Shown: positions 34,993-41,959, numbered from the stretch's first letter. The stretch: DNA of 64,000 nt from JAUILH01 sp964230215 (GCA_964230215.1 CAXRGQ010000016.1:1-64000); one strand, 5' to 3'. A program made the numbers and translations. Notes: generated from the sequence alone by a model not told the origin.

Positions 34993-37323
34993 ATGTGTTT
35001 AGCTCGCGTATTTCTTCTTTTTATTGCATTTGCGATATCCTTTTTAGGGTACTCTCAAATGTCTGCCTCAGAAAAATTGAAGGTTGACTCATTAAAAAAG
35101 GCTATTGATAGCGCTCCAAACGACTCAGTTAAAGTAGCTGCTTTAGTGAACTTGGATGCCATCATTTATCACTACGACTATGAATTAGATGAAGAACTCA
35201 ATTTGGAAATTGCTAGTATATGTAAGTCTAATCTCGCTAAAAAACCTTCATCTTTTTTTGACAAAGAGCTTTCTAATGCCTCCACAATACTGGGAAATAT
35301 TGAGGCTGACAAAGGCAATTTAGCTAGGGCATCAAACTACTATTATCAAAGCATGGAAATCCTTGAGCGTTTGAGTGATAGGAACGGTTTAAGCGCTGCT
35401 TATATCAATTTGGGTATGCTCCATAATGATCAAAAGGAATACCGAGCAGCTTTAAGTTATTATTTTAAGGCACTTGCAAATCGTGATTCAATCGCCAATC
35501 CTTCAACCATTGGGAACTGTTTAAACAACATTGGAGTGGCATATGACGGTTTAAAGATGATTGATAGCTCCTTATATTACCACAAGCTAACATATAAGTA
35601 CCGAGATAGTATTGGGGATTATGCGAATGCAGTGGGCTCCCTTAACAATCTTGCCAGCATATATCTAATAAAAAATGATTTGGATACAGCCTTATCCTAT
35701 TATTTAAAGGCCTACGAAAGAAACATAGAGCTCAATAATCTTCCATGGCAGTCAATTAACCTAACGAATATTGGGCTTGTCTACATGGAAAAACACAATT
35801 TTCAAAAGGCAATTGAGTACGCAAATAAGGCAATAGCCATTAGCGAGCAAACTGAAAACAAAATCAATCTAAGAGACGCGCAGTCCCTGGCCTACTCTGC
35901 TTATAAGGAAATCGGTGATTATGCGAAAGCACTGATGAATTTTGAGGCTTTCATATCAACGCGAGACAGCATAATGAGTGAAGAGAATCAAAAAGAGCTG
36001 ATTCGCCAGCAATATGCTTATGAATACGAAAAACAAGCCGCTGAAGATTCGGTAAAATCAGCAGAAGAAGCCAAAGTGAAAGATGCTCAATTGGCGGCAG
36101 AACAAGCAGAAAACAAACAACATAAACTAGAAGCCAAGCAACAGGAACAACAGAAATACTTCTTGTTTGGAGGACTAGGCTTGGCACTATTGTTTGGAGG
36201 ATTCATCTTCAATAGATTTAGGGTAACTAGCAAACAAAAGGGAATCATAGAAGAACAGAAACAAAAGGTAGATGAAGCGTACGGTGAGCTGGAAGAGAAA
36301 AATACAGAAATTCTAGATTCCATCAACTACGCAAAACGCATACAGTCAGCTATTCTACCTCCTAGCAAACTGGTAAAAGAATACCTTTCGAACTCATTTG
36401 TCCTATACAAACCAAAAGACATTGTTGCTGGAGATTTTTATTGGATGGAGGTAGTTAAAGAGTCCGGTAATTCCACCCCCTCTAACTCCCCCAAAGGTGG
36501 AGAACCAGAATTACCGGTTGATCCTAAGCCATTATCGAAGGACATAGAGGAGTTTGACAACACCATTCTTTTCGCAGCGGCAGATTGCACAGGACATGGT
36601 GTACCAGGTGCGATGGTATCTGTAGTATGTAATAATGGCTTAAATAGAAGCGTTAGAGAGCATGGATTAATTGAGCCTGGACAAATTCTGGATAAGACCA
36701 GAGAAATAGTTATATCAGAGTTTGAGAAATCCGAGGAGGAAGTTAAAGACGGAATGGATATAGCGCTTTGCTCACTATCGTTCGCAATGAGCCGGAAACA
36801 GAAACAGAGCGGGAGCGGAAATCAGATAGAGAAGCAGAACGTCAGCGATTCCTTAGATTCAATTCAGTCGGAGACACAAGCCCATAGCGCCTCTGCTGAA
36901 GCTACGGGCGACACGCAGACTGTTTCCGATTACTCCGCTATGCTTAAGTATGCTGGTGCACACAACCCACTATGGATCATTAGAAAGACTGTGTCGGCCG
37001 AAACTGGCGAGAGCTTTGCGCTAGAGGAAGTGAAGGCTGACAAACAACCAATAGGTAAATACGATGAGCCTCTTCCCTACACTACCCATACGATTAAATT
37101 AAATGGAGGAGATAGCTTCTATATCTTCTCTGATGGGTATGCAGACCAGTTTGGAGGAGAAAAAGGCAAGAAATTCAAAGCAGCCAATTTCAAGAGGCTT
37201 TTATTATCAATCCAGTCAGAATCTATGGAGCGTCAGAGAGAACTAATTGATGAGGCATTTGAGAAGTGGAAAGGCGAGTTAGAGCAGCTGGATGATGTAT
37301 GCGTCATAGGCGTCCGCGTGTAG
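34993..37323 (+). CDS. TPR - transmembrane - SpoIIE/PP2C phosphatase (copy A)
   Basis: About 776 residues from ATG 34993; the TTG at 34984 is a weaker start. Order: signal/anchor MCLARVFLLFIAFAISFLGYSQ, at least six TPR units (about 60-340), a coiled coil, one membrane helix (FLFGGLGLALLFGGFIF, near 395-411), a second coiled coil (KQKVDEAYGELEEKNTEILDSINYAKRIQ) and a SpoIIE phosphatase domain to the end with SGDF-like AGDFYWM, AADCTGHGVPGAMVS, DGMDIAL, YAGAHNPLWI, FSDGYADQFGG and LDDVCVIGVRV. Two stretches absent from its paralogue at 37613 interrupt the phosphatase domain in frame (residues 491-508 and 601-646), each bounded by inverted repeats. Its stop codon lies within a palindrome. Confidence 0.92.
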   Translation: MCLARVFLLFIAFAISFLGYSQMSASEKLKVDSLKKAIDSAPNDSVKVAALVNLDAIIYHYDYELDEELNLEIASICKSNLAKKPSSFFDKELSNASTILGNIEADKGNLARASNYYYQSMEILERLSDRNGLSAAYINLGMLHNDQKEYRAALSYYFKALANRDSIANPSTIGNCLNNIGVAYDGLKMIDSSLYYHKLTYKYRDSIGDYANAVGSLNNLASIYLIKNDLDTALSYYLKAYERNIELNNLPWQSINLTNIGLVYMEKHNFQKAIEYANKAIAISEQTENKINLRDAQSLAYSAYKEIGDYAKALMNFEAFISTRDSIMSEENQKELIRQQYAYEYEKQAAEDSVKSAEEAKVKDAQLAAEQAENKQHKLEAKQQEQQKYFLFGGLGLALLFGGFIFNRFRVTSKQKGIIEEQKQKVDEAYGELEEKNTEILDSINYAKRIQSAILPPSKLVKEYLSNSFVLYKPKDIVAGDFYWMEVVKESGNSTPSNSPKGGEPELPVDPKPLSKDIEEFDNTILFAAADCTGHGVPGAMVSVVCNNGLNRSVREHGLIEPGQILDKTREIVISEFEKSEEEVKDGMDIALCSLSFAMSRKQKQSGSGNQIEKQNVSDSLDSIQSETQAHSASAEATGDTQTVSDYSAMLKYAGAHNPLWIIRKTVSAETGESFALEEVKADKQPIGKYDEPLPYTTHTIKLNGGDSFYIFSDGYADQFGGEKGKKFKAANFKRLLLSIQSESMERQRELIDEAFEKWKGELEQLDDVCVIGVRV
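36464..36517. repeat. Palindrome-bounded in-frame insertion 1 inside SpoIIE gene A
   Basis: CCGGTAATTC (36464-36473) and GAATTACCGG (36508-36517) are a perfect 10-bp inverted repeat; an inner pair CCACC (36473-36477) and GGTGG (36496-36500) extends the stem. Between them lies CCCTCTAACTCCCCCAAAGG. It codes for residues about 491-508 (SGNSTPSNSPKGGEPELPV), sits between the SGDF strand and the DCTGHG strand, and is absent from paralogue B. Confidence 0.8.
36793..36928. repeat. Palindrome-bounded in-frame insertion 2 inside SpoIIE gene A
   Basis: CGGAAACAG (36793-36801) and CTGTTTCCG (36920-36928) form a perfect 9-bp inverted repeat 136 bp end to end, and an inner pair GCCCATAGC / GCTACGGGC matches at 8 of 9 positions. 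It codes for a Ser/Gln/Glu-rich loop (residues about 601-646) between the MDIALCSLSF strand and the LKYAGAHNP strand; paralogue B has only FSGKKM there. Confidence 0.75.
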
Positions 37324-37378
37324 TGCCTGCGCTGGAGCTTCAGCCTAAGCGTTAGCCGTAGCTATAGCGGAGGCACTA
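37321..37378. repeat. Palindrome P1 overlapping the stop codon of SpoIIE A
   Basis: TAGTGCCTGCGCT (37321-37333) and AGCGGAGGCACTA (37366-37378) pair over 13 bp with one mismatch. The left arm begins with the TAG stop codon itself. Same element at 41519-41576. Confidence 0.8.
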
Positions 37379-37403
37379 AGAATATGACTTGCAACATCAC
37401 AAG

Positions 37404-37458
37404 TGCTAATTAAGCGAATACAAGCATGAACGAATCTAGAGGCCCATGCTTTCGTCAG
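37404..37458. repeat. Palindrome P2, copy A (AAGCATG ... CATGCTTTCGTCAG)
   Basis: AAGCATG (37422-37428), a loop AACGAATCTAGAGGCC, then CATGCTTTCGTCAG (37445-37458). It recurs at 39745-39797 and 41602-41656, each time after a SpoIIE gene end and directly before a TTGGATGAT tail. Confidence 0.85.
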
Positions 37459-37460
37459 TA

Positions 37461-37531
37461 TTGGATGATAGCTTGTCATAACAGCGAGGACCGAGCTCGT
37501 TATGATGTGTGTAATAGGTGTTCGCATATAA
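37461..37531 (+). pseudogene. SpoIIE C-terminal tail remnant 1, interrupted
   Basis: TTGGATGAT (37461-37469), coding LDD, is followed by a 37-base insert and then by codons for CVIGVRI and a TAA stop (37508-37531). Uninterrupted it would read LDDVCVIGVRI, the invariant SpoIIE ending of this genome. It does not belong to an intact gene. Confidence 0.65.
37470..37506. repeat. 37-bp palindromic insert with ATGAT direct repeats
   Basis: The insert is preceded by ATGAT (37465-37469) and ends with ATGAT (37502-37506), like a 5-bp target duplication. Inside, TCATAAC (37476-37482) and GTTATGA (37499-37505) are inverted repeats. It splits the tail remnant that is uninterrupted in the other two copies. 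Confidence 0.6.
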
Positions 37532-37612
37532 TGATACCACCTACACGATCGGGGTCCGTGTCTAGTTAATTTGTGATTGGGTGTTCTCAATTAACTCACA
37601 ATCTTTATCTTC

Positions 37613-39712
37613 ATGGCCTTGAACAAGTTACTTTTCATATTATTAATTTCTTTTAGTGCGCATGGCCAAGTTAATGTTGATAGCCTAAAGCGCGTTATTA
37701 ATCATTCGGATCATCAGCCAGACAGACTTTCTGCATTGTCCACTTTGGCGGATTATATGATGTTTAAAGATTCTGAAACGGCCACCTCATATGCTATTGA
37801 GGGCAGAGAACTGGCGGTTGAACTAGAAAACACAACTCTTCAAGCCGCAACTGATAATACGCTTGGAATCATACTCGCGAATCAAGGAAAACTGGACACC
37901 GCCTTGTTTTATTTCAAGGAATCGTATGAATTAAGGCAAAGTTTCGGTGAAAATGCGGCATTAAGTAATGTGGTCAACAACATTGGCCTTGTTTACGAAA
38001 TGCAAGGGAAGTATGAAGAGTCGCTAGAATATTTACTCAAAGCGCTTGAGATAGACAAAAAGCTGAAAAATGACCGAGGAATTGCACGTTCCTATCACAA
38101 TATTGGAAACATGTACCAGCAGCTGAACGACTTGGAAAATCAGCTTAAATACATAAAGCAGGCAATACAATTAAACAGTAAACTGAAGAACAACTTGTGG
38201 TTGGCCAACAATTATGTCAGCATGTCTGAGATCATGATTGATCGTTCTATGACTGACTCTGCCTATTTTTATTTACACCAAGCAGACAGCCTACATGCAC
38301 TTGAAGAAAATAATCAAGGCTCAGGGATTGTCTGCAATAGACTTGCTGAACAGTATTATTTGGAAGGTCGTATGGATGAAGCTATTTCCTATGCTAAAAA
38401 GGCCATCAATTATTTATCCGAATTCCAGGATTATCGGAACGCTGCAAGTTCCAACATCATTCTAGGGCGTGTCTATCTTGAACAAGGCAAAATAGACAGT
38501 GCTATTTATATGATCGAACTAGGGTATGATATCGTCAAGTCGGGTGAAGAATCAGCATATATTCTAGATGGATTGAATGCGCTGGCAGATGCGCACGCAA
38601 GAGCAGGAAATATGGACAGGGCATATAGCTATTTAAAGGAGTTCATTAGAGTCAAAGATAGTGTTAGCGATTTGGAAATGACCCAATCGATGGCGGATCT
38701 AGCTACACAGTATAAGGTAAAGGAGATGGATCAAGAGATAGCACTTCAGCAGCAGCAAAGAGAAAACGCTGAATTGAATGAGAAGAAAGCCCAAGCCGAA
38801 TCGGATAGGAAATCCTTTATGATTATTGGCTTAGGCGGTGTGGTTCTATTAGTACTTATCCTAGTGGGAATTGTCATAAAAAGGAATCGCGAAAAACACC
38901 GCACCAATCTTGCACTTCAAGAAAAGAACGAAGAGATAGAATTGCAAAAGGAAATTATTGAGGAAAAGAACAGTGATATTGTTGACTCTATTAACTATGC
39001 CCAAAGAATTCAAAAGGCATTACTAAAGTCAGGAGACTTGCTAACAGAACAATTTGAGGACGCCTTCATACTCTATCTTCCAAAAGACATAGTAAGCGGT
39101 GATTTTTACTGGATGAAGAATACCAAATCTGGTTTTTTACTCTCTGTGATTGACTGTACAGGGCATGGGGTGCCAGGTGCTATGATGAGCCTCTTGGGCA
39201 ATTCTGGATTAAATCAGGCGGTAAATGAGTTTTCATTAGAAGACCCCGGCAAGATTCTAGACCAACTTAGCGATACCATTACGACTTCTCTATCCTCTGG
39301 AAATGAGAACGTCAGAGATGGTATGGATATGGCTCTGTGTAAGTTCTCAGGAAAGAAGATGCACTATGCTGGTGCAAATAACCCTGTATGGATTGCACGC
39401 GATAAGGAAATGATTGTGCTTAGTCCAGATAAACAACCCATTGGCGAGTATGAAGACAGAAGGCCCTTTGAAACAAAGACAATTAGTCTTGAAAAAGGCG
39501 ATATAGTCTACTTGTTTTCTGATGGCTATGCAGATCAGTTTGGAGGGCCTAAAGGAAAGAAGATGAAGACCAAACCATTTCAAGAGCTAATTATGAGCAT
39601 TCAAGGTGAGTCTATGGAGGATCAAAGAGACCGATTACATAAGGCATTTCAAGAATGGCGAGGAGAATATGAGCAATTAGATGACGTCTGCGTAATTGGG
39701 GTGCGTATTTGA
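37613..39712 (+). CDS. TPR - transmembrane - SpoIIE/PP2C phosphatase (copy B)
   Basis: A 699-residue paralogue of the preceding gene. Signal peptide MALNKLLFILLISFSAHGQ, TPR array (about 45-345) with NNIGLVYEMQGKYEESLEYLLKALEI as a typical unit, a coiled coil, a membrane helix (FMIIGLGGVVLLVLILVGIVI, near 401-421), a second coiled coil (EKNEEIELQKEIIEEKNSDIVDSINYAQRIQ) and a SpoIIE domain: VSGDFYWMK, VIDCTGHGVPGAMMSLLG, DGMDMALC, YAGANNPVWI, FSDGYADQFGG, LDDVCVIGVRI. The metal-binding aspartates are intact and the two insertions of copy A are missing. A probable envelope sensor whose cytoplasmic phosphatase output acts in a serine-phosphorylation switch. The stop codon lies inside the palindrome GTGCGT/ACGCAC (39701-39717). 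Confidence 0.93.
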   Translation: MALNKLLFILLISFSAHGQVNVDSLKRVINHSDHQPDRLSALSTLADYMMFKDSETATSYAIEGRELAVELENTTLQAATDNTLGIILANQGKLDTALFYFKESYELRQSFGENAALSNVVNNIGLVYEMQGKYEESLEYLLKALEIDKKLKNDRGIARSYHNIGNMYQQLNDLENQLKYIKQAIQLNSKLKNNLWLANNYVSMSEIMIDRSMTDSAYFYLHQADSLHALEENNQGSGIVCNRLAEQYYLEGRMDEAISYAKKAINYLSEFQDYRNAASSNIILGRVYLEQGKIDSAIYMIELGYDIVKSGEESAYILDGLNALADAHARAGNMDRAYSYLKEFIRVKDSVSDLEMTQSMADLATQYKVKEMDQEIALQQQQRENAELNEKKAQAESDRKSFMIIGLGGVVLLVLILVGIVIKRNREKHRTNLALQEKNEEIELQKEIIEEKNSDIVDSINYAQRIQKALLKSGDLLTEQFEDAFILYLPKDIVSGDFYWMKNTKSGFLLSVIDCTGHGVPGAMMSLLGNSGLNQAVNEFSLEDPGKILDQLSDTITTSLSSGNENVRDGMDMALCKFSGKKMHYAGANNPVWIARDKEMIVLSPDKQPIGEYEDRRPFETKTISLEKGDIVYLFSDGYADQFGGPKGKKMKTKPFQELIMSIQGESMEDQRDRLHKAFQEWRGEYEQLDDVCVIGVRI

Positions 39713-39744
39713 CGCACACCAAGTGCGCTAGAAAGTCACTAATG

Positions 39745-39797
39745 CTGACAAAGCGAAGAAAAGCATGAACGAATCTAGAAGCCCATGCTTTCGTCAG
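39745..39797. repeat. Palindrome P2, copy B
   Basis: CTGAC (39745-39749) and AAAGCATG on the left pair with CATGCTTTCGTCAG (39784-39797) on the right. The core AGCATGAACGAATCTAGA is shared with the copies at 37404 and 41602. Confidence 0.85.
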
Positions 39798-39799
39798 TA

Positions 39800-39835
39800 T
39801 TGGATGATGTGTGTGTTGTTGGGGTGAAAATTTAA
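39800..39835 (+). pseudogene. SpoIIE C-terminal tail remnant 2
   Basis: Codons 39800-39835 read LDDVCVVGVKI-stop, a complete second copy of the SpoIIE ending, placed 88 bases after the true stop of gene B and directly behind palindrome P2. No start codon or longer frame supports it as a gene. Confidence 0.7.
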
Positions 39836-39864
39836 TCGAAGATAAAAATGACGTATATTGGAGT

Positions 39865-40461
39865 ATGCACTTCTACTTTCTTATATTCTTTATTTCTACA
39901 TGTATAAGTGCAAGCGCTCAGAGCTTATTTGATCAAATAAATCACAAAGGATTCATTTGCATGAGATCGTCTGTTGATTCATTGAGAAACAACGAATCTC
40001 TAAATTATATATCCAGCGACTATTTCAATCTGCTTTTGCAGAACAGGCAGCACAATGGTCTATCAAAAAGATTAGACTCGTGTCAAGCCGATAGCTTACT
40101 TATTGTTGAGCGTATTTATAACTATGATTCAAGTATAACGCTATACGAAAGTTACTTATACGCTGGAAAAGAGCACTTGCACAATCCGAATAGACAGGCG
40201 TTCGACCTTAAAGACATTCCGCTTAGTATAGATGGATGTTTTATGGTGGAACAGCTGAAACTCAGATATCATACCTACGATTACTCAAGGAATCGGAAAA
40301 GCAATAAGAAGCAAGCAAGGGCTTTCAGAAAAAATATATTGGCTTCTTACTATATATATACGATTTACAATGGCTCGGACATTAAAACTGTATTTGTAGC
40401 GCCCGCTCACCCTGACTCAAAGATGAAGATAGATGTGTATGTAATTAATGTGACGTTTTGA
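39865..40461 (+). CDS. Hypothetical secreted protein
   Basis: About 198 residues from ATG 39865, which opens a signal peptide MHFYFLIFFISTCISASAQ; earlier in-frame starts lie in the repeat zone and are unlikely. The mature part is Ser/Asn/Arg-rich with SRNRKSNKKQARAFRKN and ends DVYVINVTF. No family recognised. Its upstream region (39800-39868) is similar to 41659-41728, where the matching gene is cut off right after its ATG by a REP palindrome; a lost paralogue once stood there. Confidence 0.75.
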   Translation: MHFYFLIFFISTCISASAQSLFDQINHKGFICMRSSVDSLRNNESLNYISSDYFNLLLQNRQHNGLSKRLDSCQADSLLIVERIYNYDSSITLYESYLYAGKEHLHNPNRQAFDLKDIPLSIDGCFMVEQLKLRYHTYDYSRNRKSNKKQARAFRKNILASYYIYTIYNGSDIKTVFVAPAHPDSKMKIDVYVINVTF

Positions 40462-40782
40462 TGGGATTGCCGTGTGATTTTAGACATGCCTAGTTCTTTC
40501 ACGAATGTATTTTACAGATCAGTGTTAGCTAGGAGATAATAGGTTAAATTAGCGTTTAACAATATTATTCCCGCTTGAAATAGAGCTTTAGTTTTAGCAA
40601 ACCATTCCATTCAGTATAAATTAAAGTCAACTTATCAGCAGACTCTATAAATACTTGGTAAGGATCTCCTCCGTTCCCGCGCGATTGTATCGCGTGGATT
40701 GTTAGCACAAACCAATTATAATAAGCTCTAACCAAAAACCACAACGTAAAAAACTTACAATCTGGCGTTTTAGTTTTGTGTC
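40462..40782. other. Intergenic region holding one REP copy, no gene seen
   Basis: About 320 bases without a coding frame. Only the REP-like palindrome at 40671-40713 stands out. TAGTTTTG at 40771-40778 resembles a -7 box but is only 5 bases from the transposase ATG. Confidence 0.6.
40671..40713 (+). repeat. REP-like palindrome, copy A
   Basis: CCGTTCCCGCGCGATTGTATCGCGTGG followed by TTGTTAGCACAAACC. The heart is GCGCGATTGTATCGCG, an 8-base arm GCGCGAT... paired with ATCGCG. It precedes the transposase gene by 70 bases. Confidence 0.85.
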
Positions 40783-41334
40783 ATGAGCCGAAATTATAAG
40801 TTTCATAACCCTGAAGGCATCTACTTTGTCAGCACTTCCGTCATTGATTGGTTAGATGTATTTACTAGAATTGAATACAAAGAAATCATCATTGAAAGTT
40901 TGAAATATTGCCAATCACAAAAAGGAATGGAAATCCATGCCTATTGTATAATGACCAACCATATACATTTAATATTTAGATCTACGTCTAAGAGCAATCC
41001 ACCTCAGAATATATTAGGGGATTTTAAACGATTCACGAGTAAAAAAATAGTGAAAACAATCCTTGACAATCCTAAGGAAAGTCGAAAAGATTTATTTATA
41101 GAACAATTTAAGAAAGCGGCTAAAAAATCCAGTAATGTCAATAAGTACCAATTCTGGAGGCATGATAATATGCCAATTGAGATTTGGAGTAATTCTATCA
41201 TTGATGGAAAAATAAATTACATCCATAATAATCCAGTAGTAGCAGGTTGTGTGGATTGCCCATGTGATTACACTTACTCAAGTGCAAGAAATTATGCTGG
41301 AATGGAAGGAATACTTGATGTGGTCTGTTTGTGA
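40783..41334 (+). CDS. REP-associated tyrosine transposase (RAYT, IS200-like Y1 family)
   Basis: A 183-residue HUH-type Y1 transposase. The HUH motif is CIMTNHIHLIF (H-I-H), the start NPEGIYFVSTSVIDWLDVF is typical of the family, and the candidate catalytic tyrosine is in KINYIHNNPVVAG near residue 148. RAYT proteins process REP palindromes and are single-copy, non-selfish relatives of IS200/IS605 enzymes. Here REP copies in inverted orientation stand 70 bases upstream and 32 bases downstream, a classic REP-RAYT layout. The gene is full length and appears intact. Confidence 0.93.
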   Translation: MSRNYKFHNPEGIYFVSTSVIDWLDVFTRIEYKEIIIESLKYCQSQKGMEIHAYCIMTNHIHLIFRSTSKSNPPQNILGDFKRFTSKKIVKTILDNPKESRKDLFIEQFKKAAKKSSNVNKYQFWRHDNMPIEIWSNSIIDGKINYIHNNPVVAGCVDCPCDYTYSSARNYAGMEGILDVVCL

Positions 41335-41365
41335 TTTTATGGTGATGGGCTGTGTTTTTTAGAGA

Positions 41366-41395
41366 CCACGCGATACAATCGCGCGGGAACGGGGG
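41366..41395 (-). repeat. REP-like palindrome, copy B (inverted)
   Basis: On the minus strand it reads CCCCCGTTCCCGCGCGATTG followed by TATCGCGTGG, matching copy A base for base in the shared 27 bases. It abuts the SpoIIE 3' fragment. Confidence 0.85.
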
Positions 41396-41397
41396 CT

Positions 41398-41521
41398 TCT
41401 AATATCCATACAATCAGAACCTATGAAACGACAACGAGAACTAATTGATGAAGCATTTGAGAAGTGGAAAGGCGAGTTAGAGCAGCTGGATGATGTATGC
41501 GTCATAGGCGTCCGCGTGTAG
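41398..41521 (+). pseudogene. Truncated SpoIIE gene, 3' end only (copy C)
   Basis: About 124 bases code in frame for the last 40 residues of the SpoIIE domain (ELIDEAFEKWKGELEQLDDVCVIGVRV-stop). From 41439 on it is nearly identical to SpoIIE A; before that it is diverged. There is no upstream domain; the fragment starts at the edge of REP copy B. A remnant of a third tandem SpoIIE gene. Confidence 0.88.
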
Positions 41522-41576
41522 TGCCTGCGCTGGAGCTTCAGCCTAAGCGTTAGCCGTAGCTCTAGCGGAGGCACTA
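41519..41576. repeat. Palindrome P1, second copy
   Basis: TAGTGCCTGCGCT ... AGCGGAGGCACTA as at 37321, again starting with the TAG stop codon of the SpoIIE reading frame. Confidence 0.8.
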
Positions 41577-41601
41577 AGAATATGACTTGCAACATCACAA
41601 G

Positions 41602-41656
41602 TGCTGATTAAGCGAATACAAGCATGAACGAATCTAGAGGCCCATGCTTTCGTCAG
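41602..41656. repeat. Palindrome P2, copy C
   Basis: AAGCATG (41620-41626) and CATGCTTTCGTCAG (41643-41656) with the same core loop as copies at 37404 and 39745. Confidence 0.85.
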
Positions 41657-41658
41657 TA

Positions 41659-41694
41659 TTGGATGATGTGTGCGTGATTGGTGTTAAGGTTTAG
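41659..41694 (+). pseudogene. SpoIIE C-terminal tail remnant 3
   Basis: Codons 41659-41694 read LDDVCVIGVKV-stop. As after genes A and B, the tail follows palindrome P2 at a distance of two bases. Confidence 0.7.
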
Positions 41695-41725
41695 CAAAAG
41701 ACAAAAAGACGTATATTGTAATATG

Positions 41726-41772
41726 CCCCCGTTCCAGCGCGATTGTATCGCGTGGCCTGTTAGCACAAACCA
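41726..41772 (+). repeat. REP-like palindrome, copy C
   Basis: CCCCCGTTCCAGCGCGATTG then TATCGCGTGG and TGTTAGCACAAACCAA, same orientation as copy A and sharing its TTAGCACAAACC tail. Copies B and C face each other around the SpoIIE fragment (REPIN-like pairing). Confidence 0.85.
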
Positions 41773-41869
41773 AACATTATTAGCTTTCATCCCTACCAAA
41801 GGATTACTCCGTGATCCCCAAAAACTCCTTAGTGATAGACCAACTAAAGCTAATTTCTTTCAGAAATTG

Positions 41870-41929
41870 TTTTTTACGTTCTATGCAAGGCTGAAAATGA
41901 AATTTTCGCATTGCCTAGAACGTAAAAAA
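41870..41929. repeat. Long imperfect palindrome behind tRNA-Ser
   Basis: Left arm 41870-41898 (TTTTTTACGTTCTATGCAAG...) and right arm 41902-41929 pair over about 28 bases with two mismatches and one bulge, loop of three bases. It partly overlaps the tRNA terminator hairpin, so two alternative foldings compete. Confidence 0.8.
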
Positions 41930-41955
41930 GCCCTCAGCTGCGCTGAAGGCTTTTA
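41924..41955 (-). terminator. Terminator of tRNA-Ser
   Basis: On the minus strand GCCTTCAGC and GCTGAGGGC pair over nine bases with one mismatch, followed by a run of T. It lies directly behind the tRNA 3' end. Confidence 0.75.
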
Positions 41956-41959
41956 GTTG

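Larger units (their letters stand above)
37241..37469 (+). repeat. 229-bp duplication, left copy (SpoIIE A 3' end plus spacer)
   Basis: Bases 37241-37469 recur at 41439-41667 with three mismatches. The copy covers the last 80 bases of SpoIIE A, its stop codon, and the two palindromes behind it, ending at TTGGATGAT. Upstream of 37241 the two copies are still related but much more diverged (about three in four bases). Confidence 0.92.
40671..41395. mobile_element. REP-RAYT unit (inverted REPs around the transposase)
   Basis: REP A (40671-40713, plus orientation) and REP B (41366-41395, minus orientation) flank the transposase gene. The unit ends three bases before a truncated SpoIIE 3' fragment (41398), so it probably broke a third SpoIIE copy. 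Confidence 0.75.
41439..41667 (+). repeat. 229-bp duplication, right copy
   Basis: Matches 37241-37469 at 226 of 229 positions (differences at GAG/GAA in GAGGCATTT, GCTATAGC/GCTCTAGC and GCTAATT/GCTGATT). Distance between copies is 4198 bases. Confidence 0.92.

Noticed and set aside
37345..37590. Minus-strand open frame of 81 codons across the repeat zone
   Set aside because: It and a similar frame at 41359-41598 only look alike because the DNA is duplicated; both cross palindromes and the reverse of SpoIIE coding sequence.
34993..39712. SpoIIE cluster as spore-formation genes
   Set aside because: The SpoIIE name refers to a phosphatase fold widely used for signalling; there are no sporulation genes and the lineage does not sporulate.
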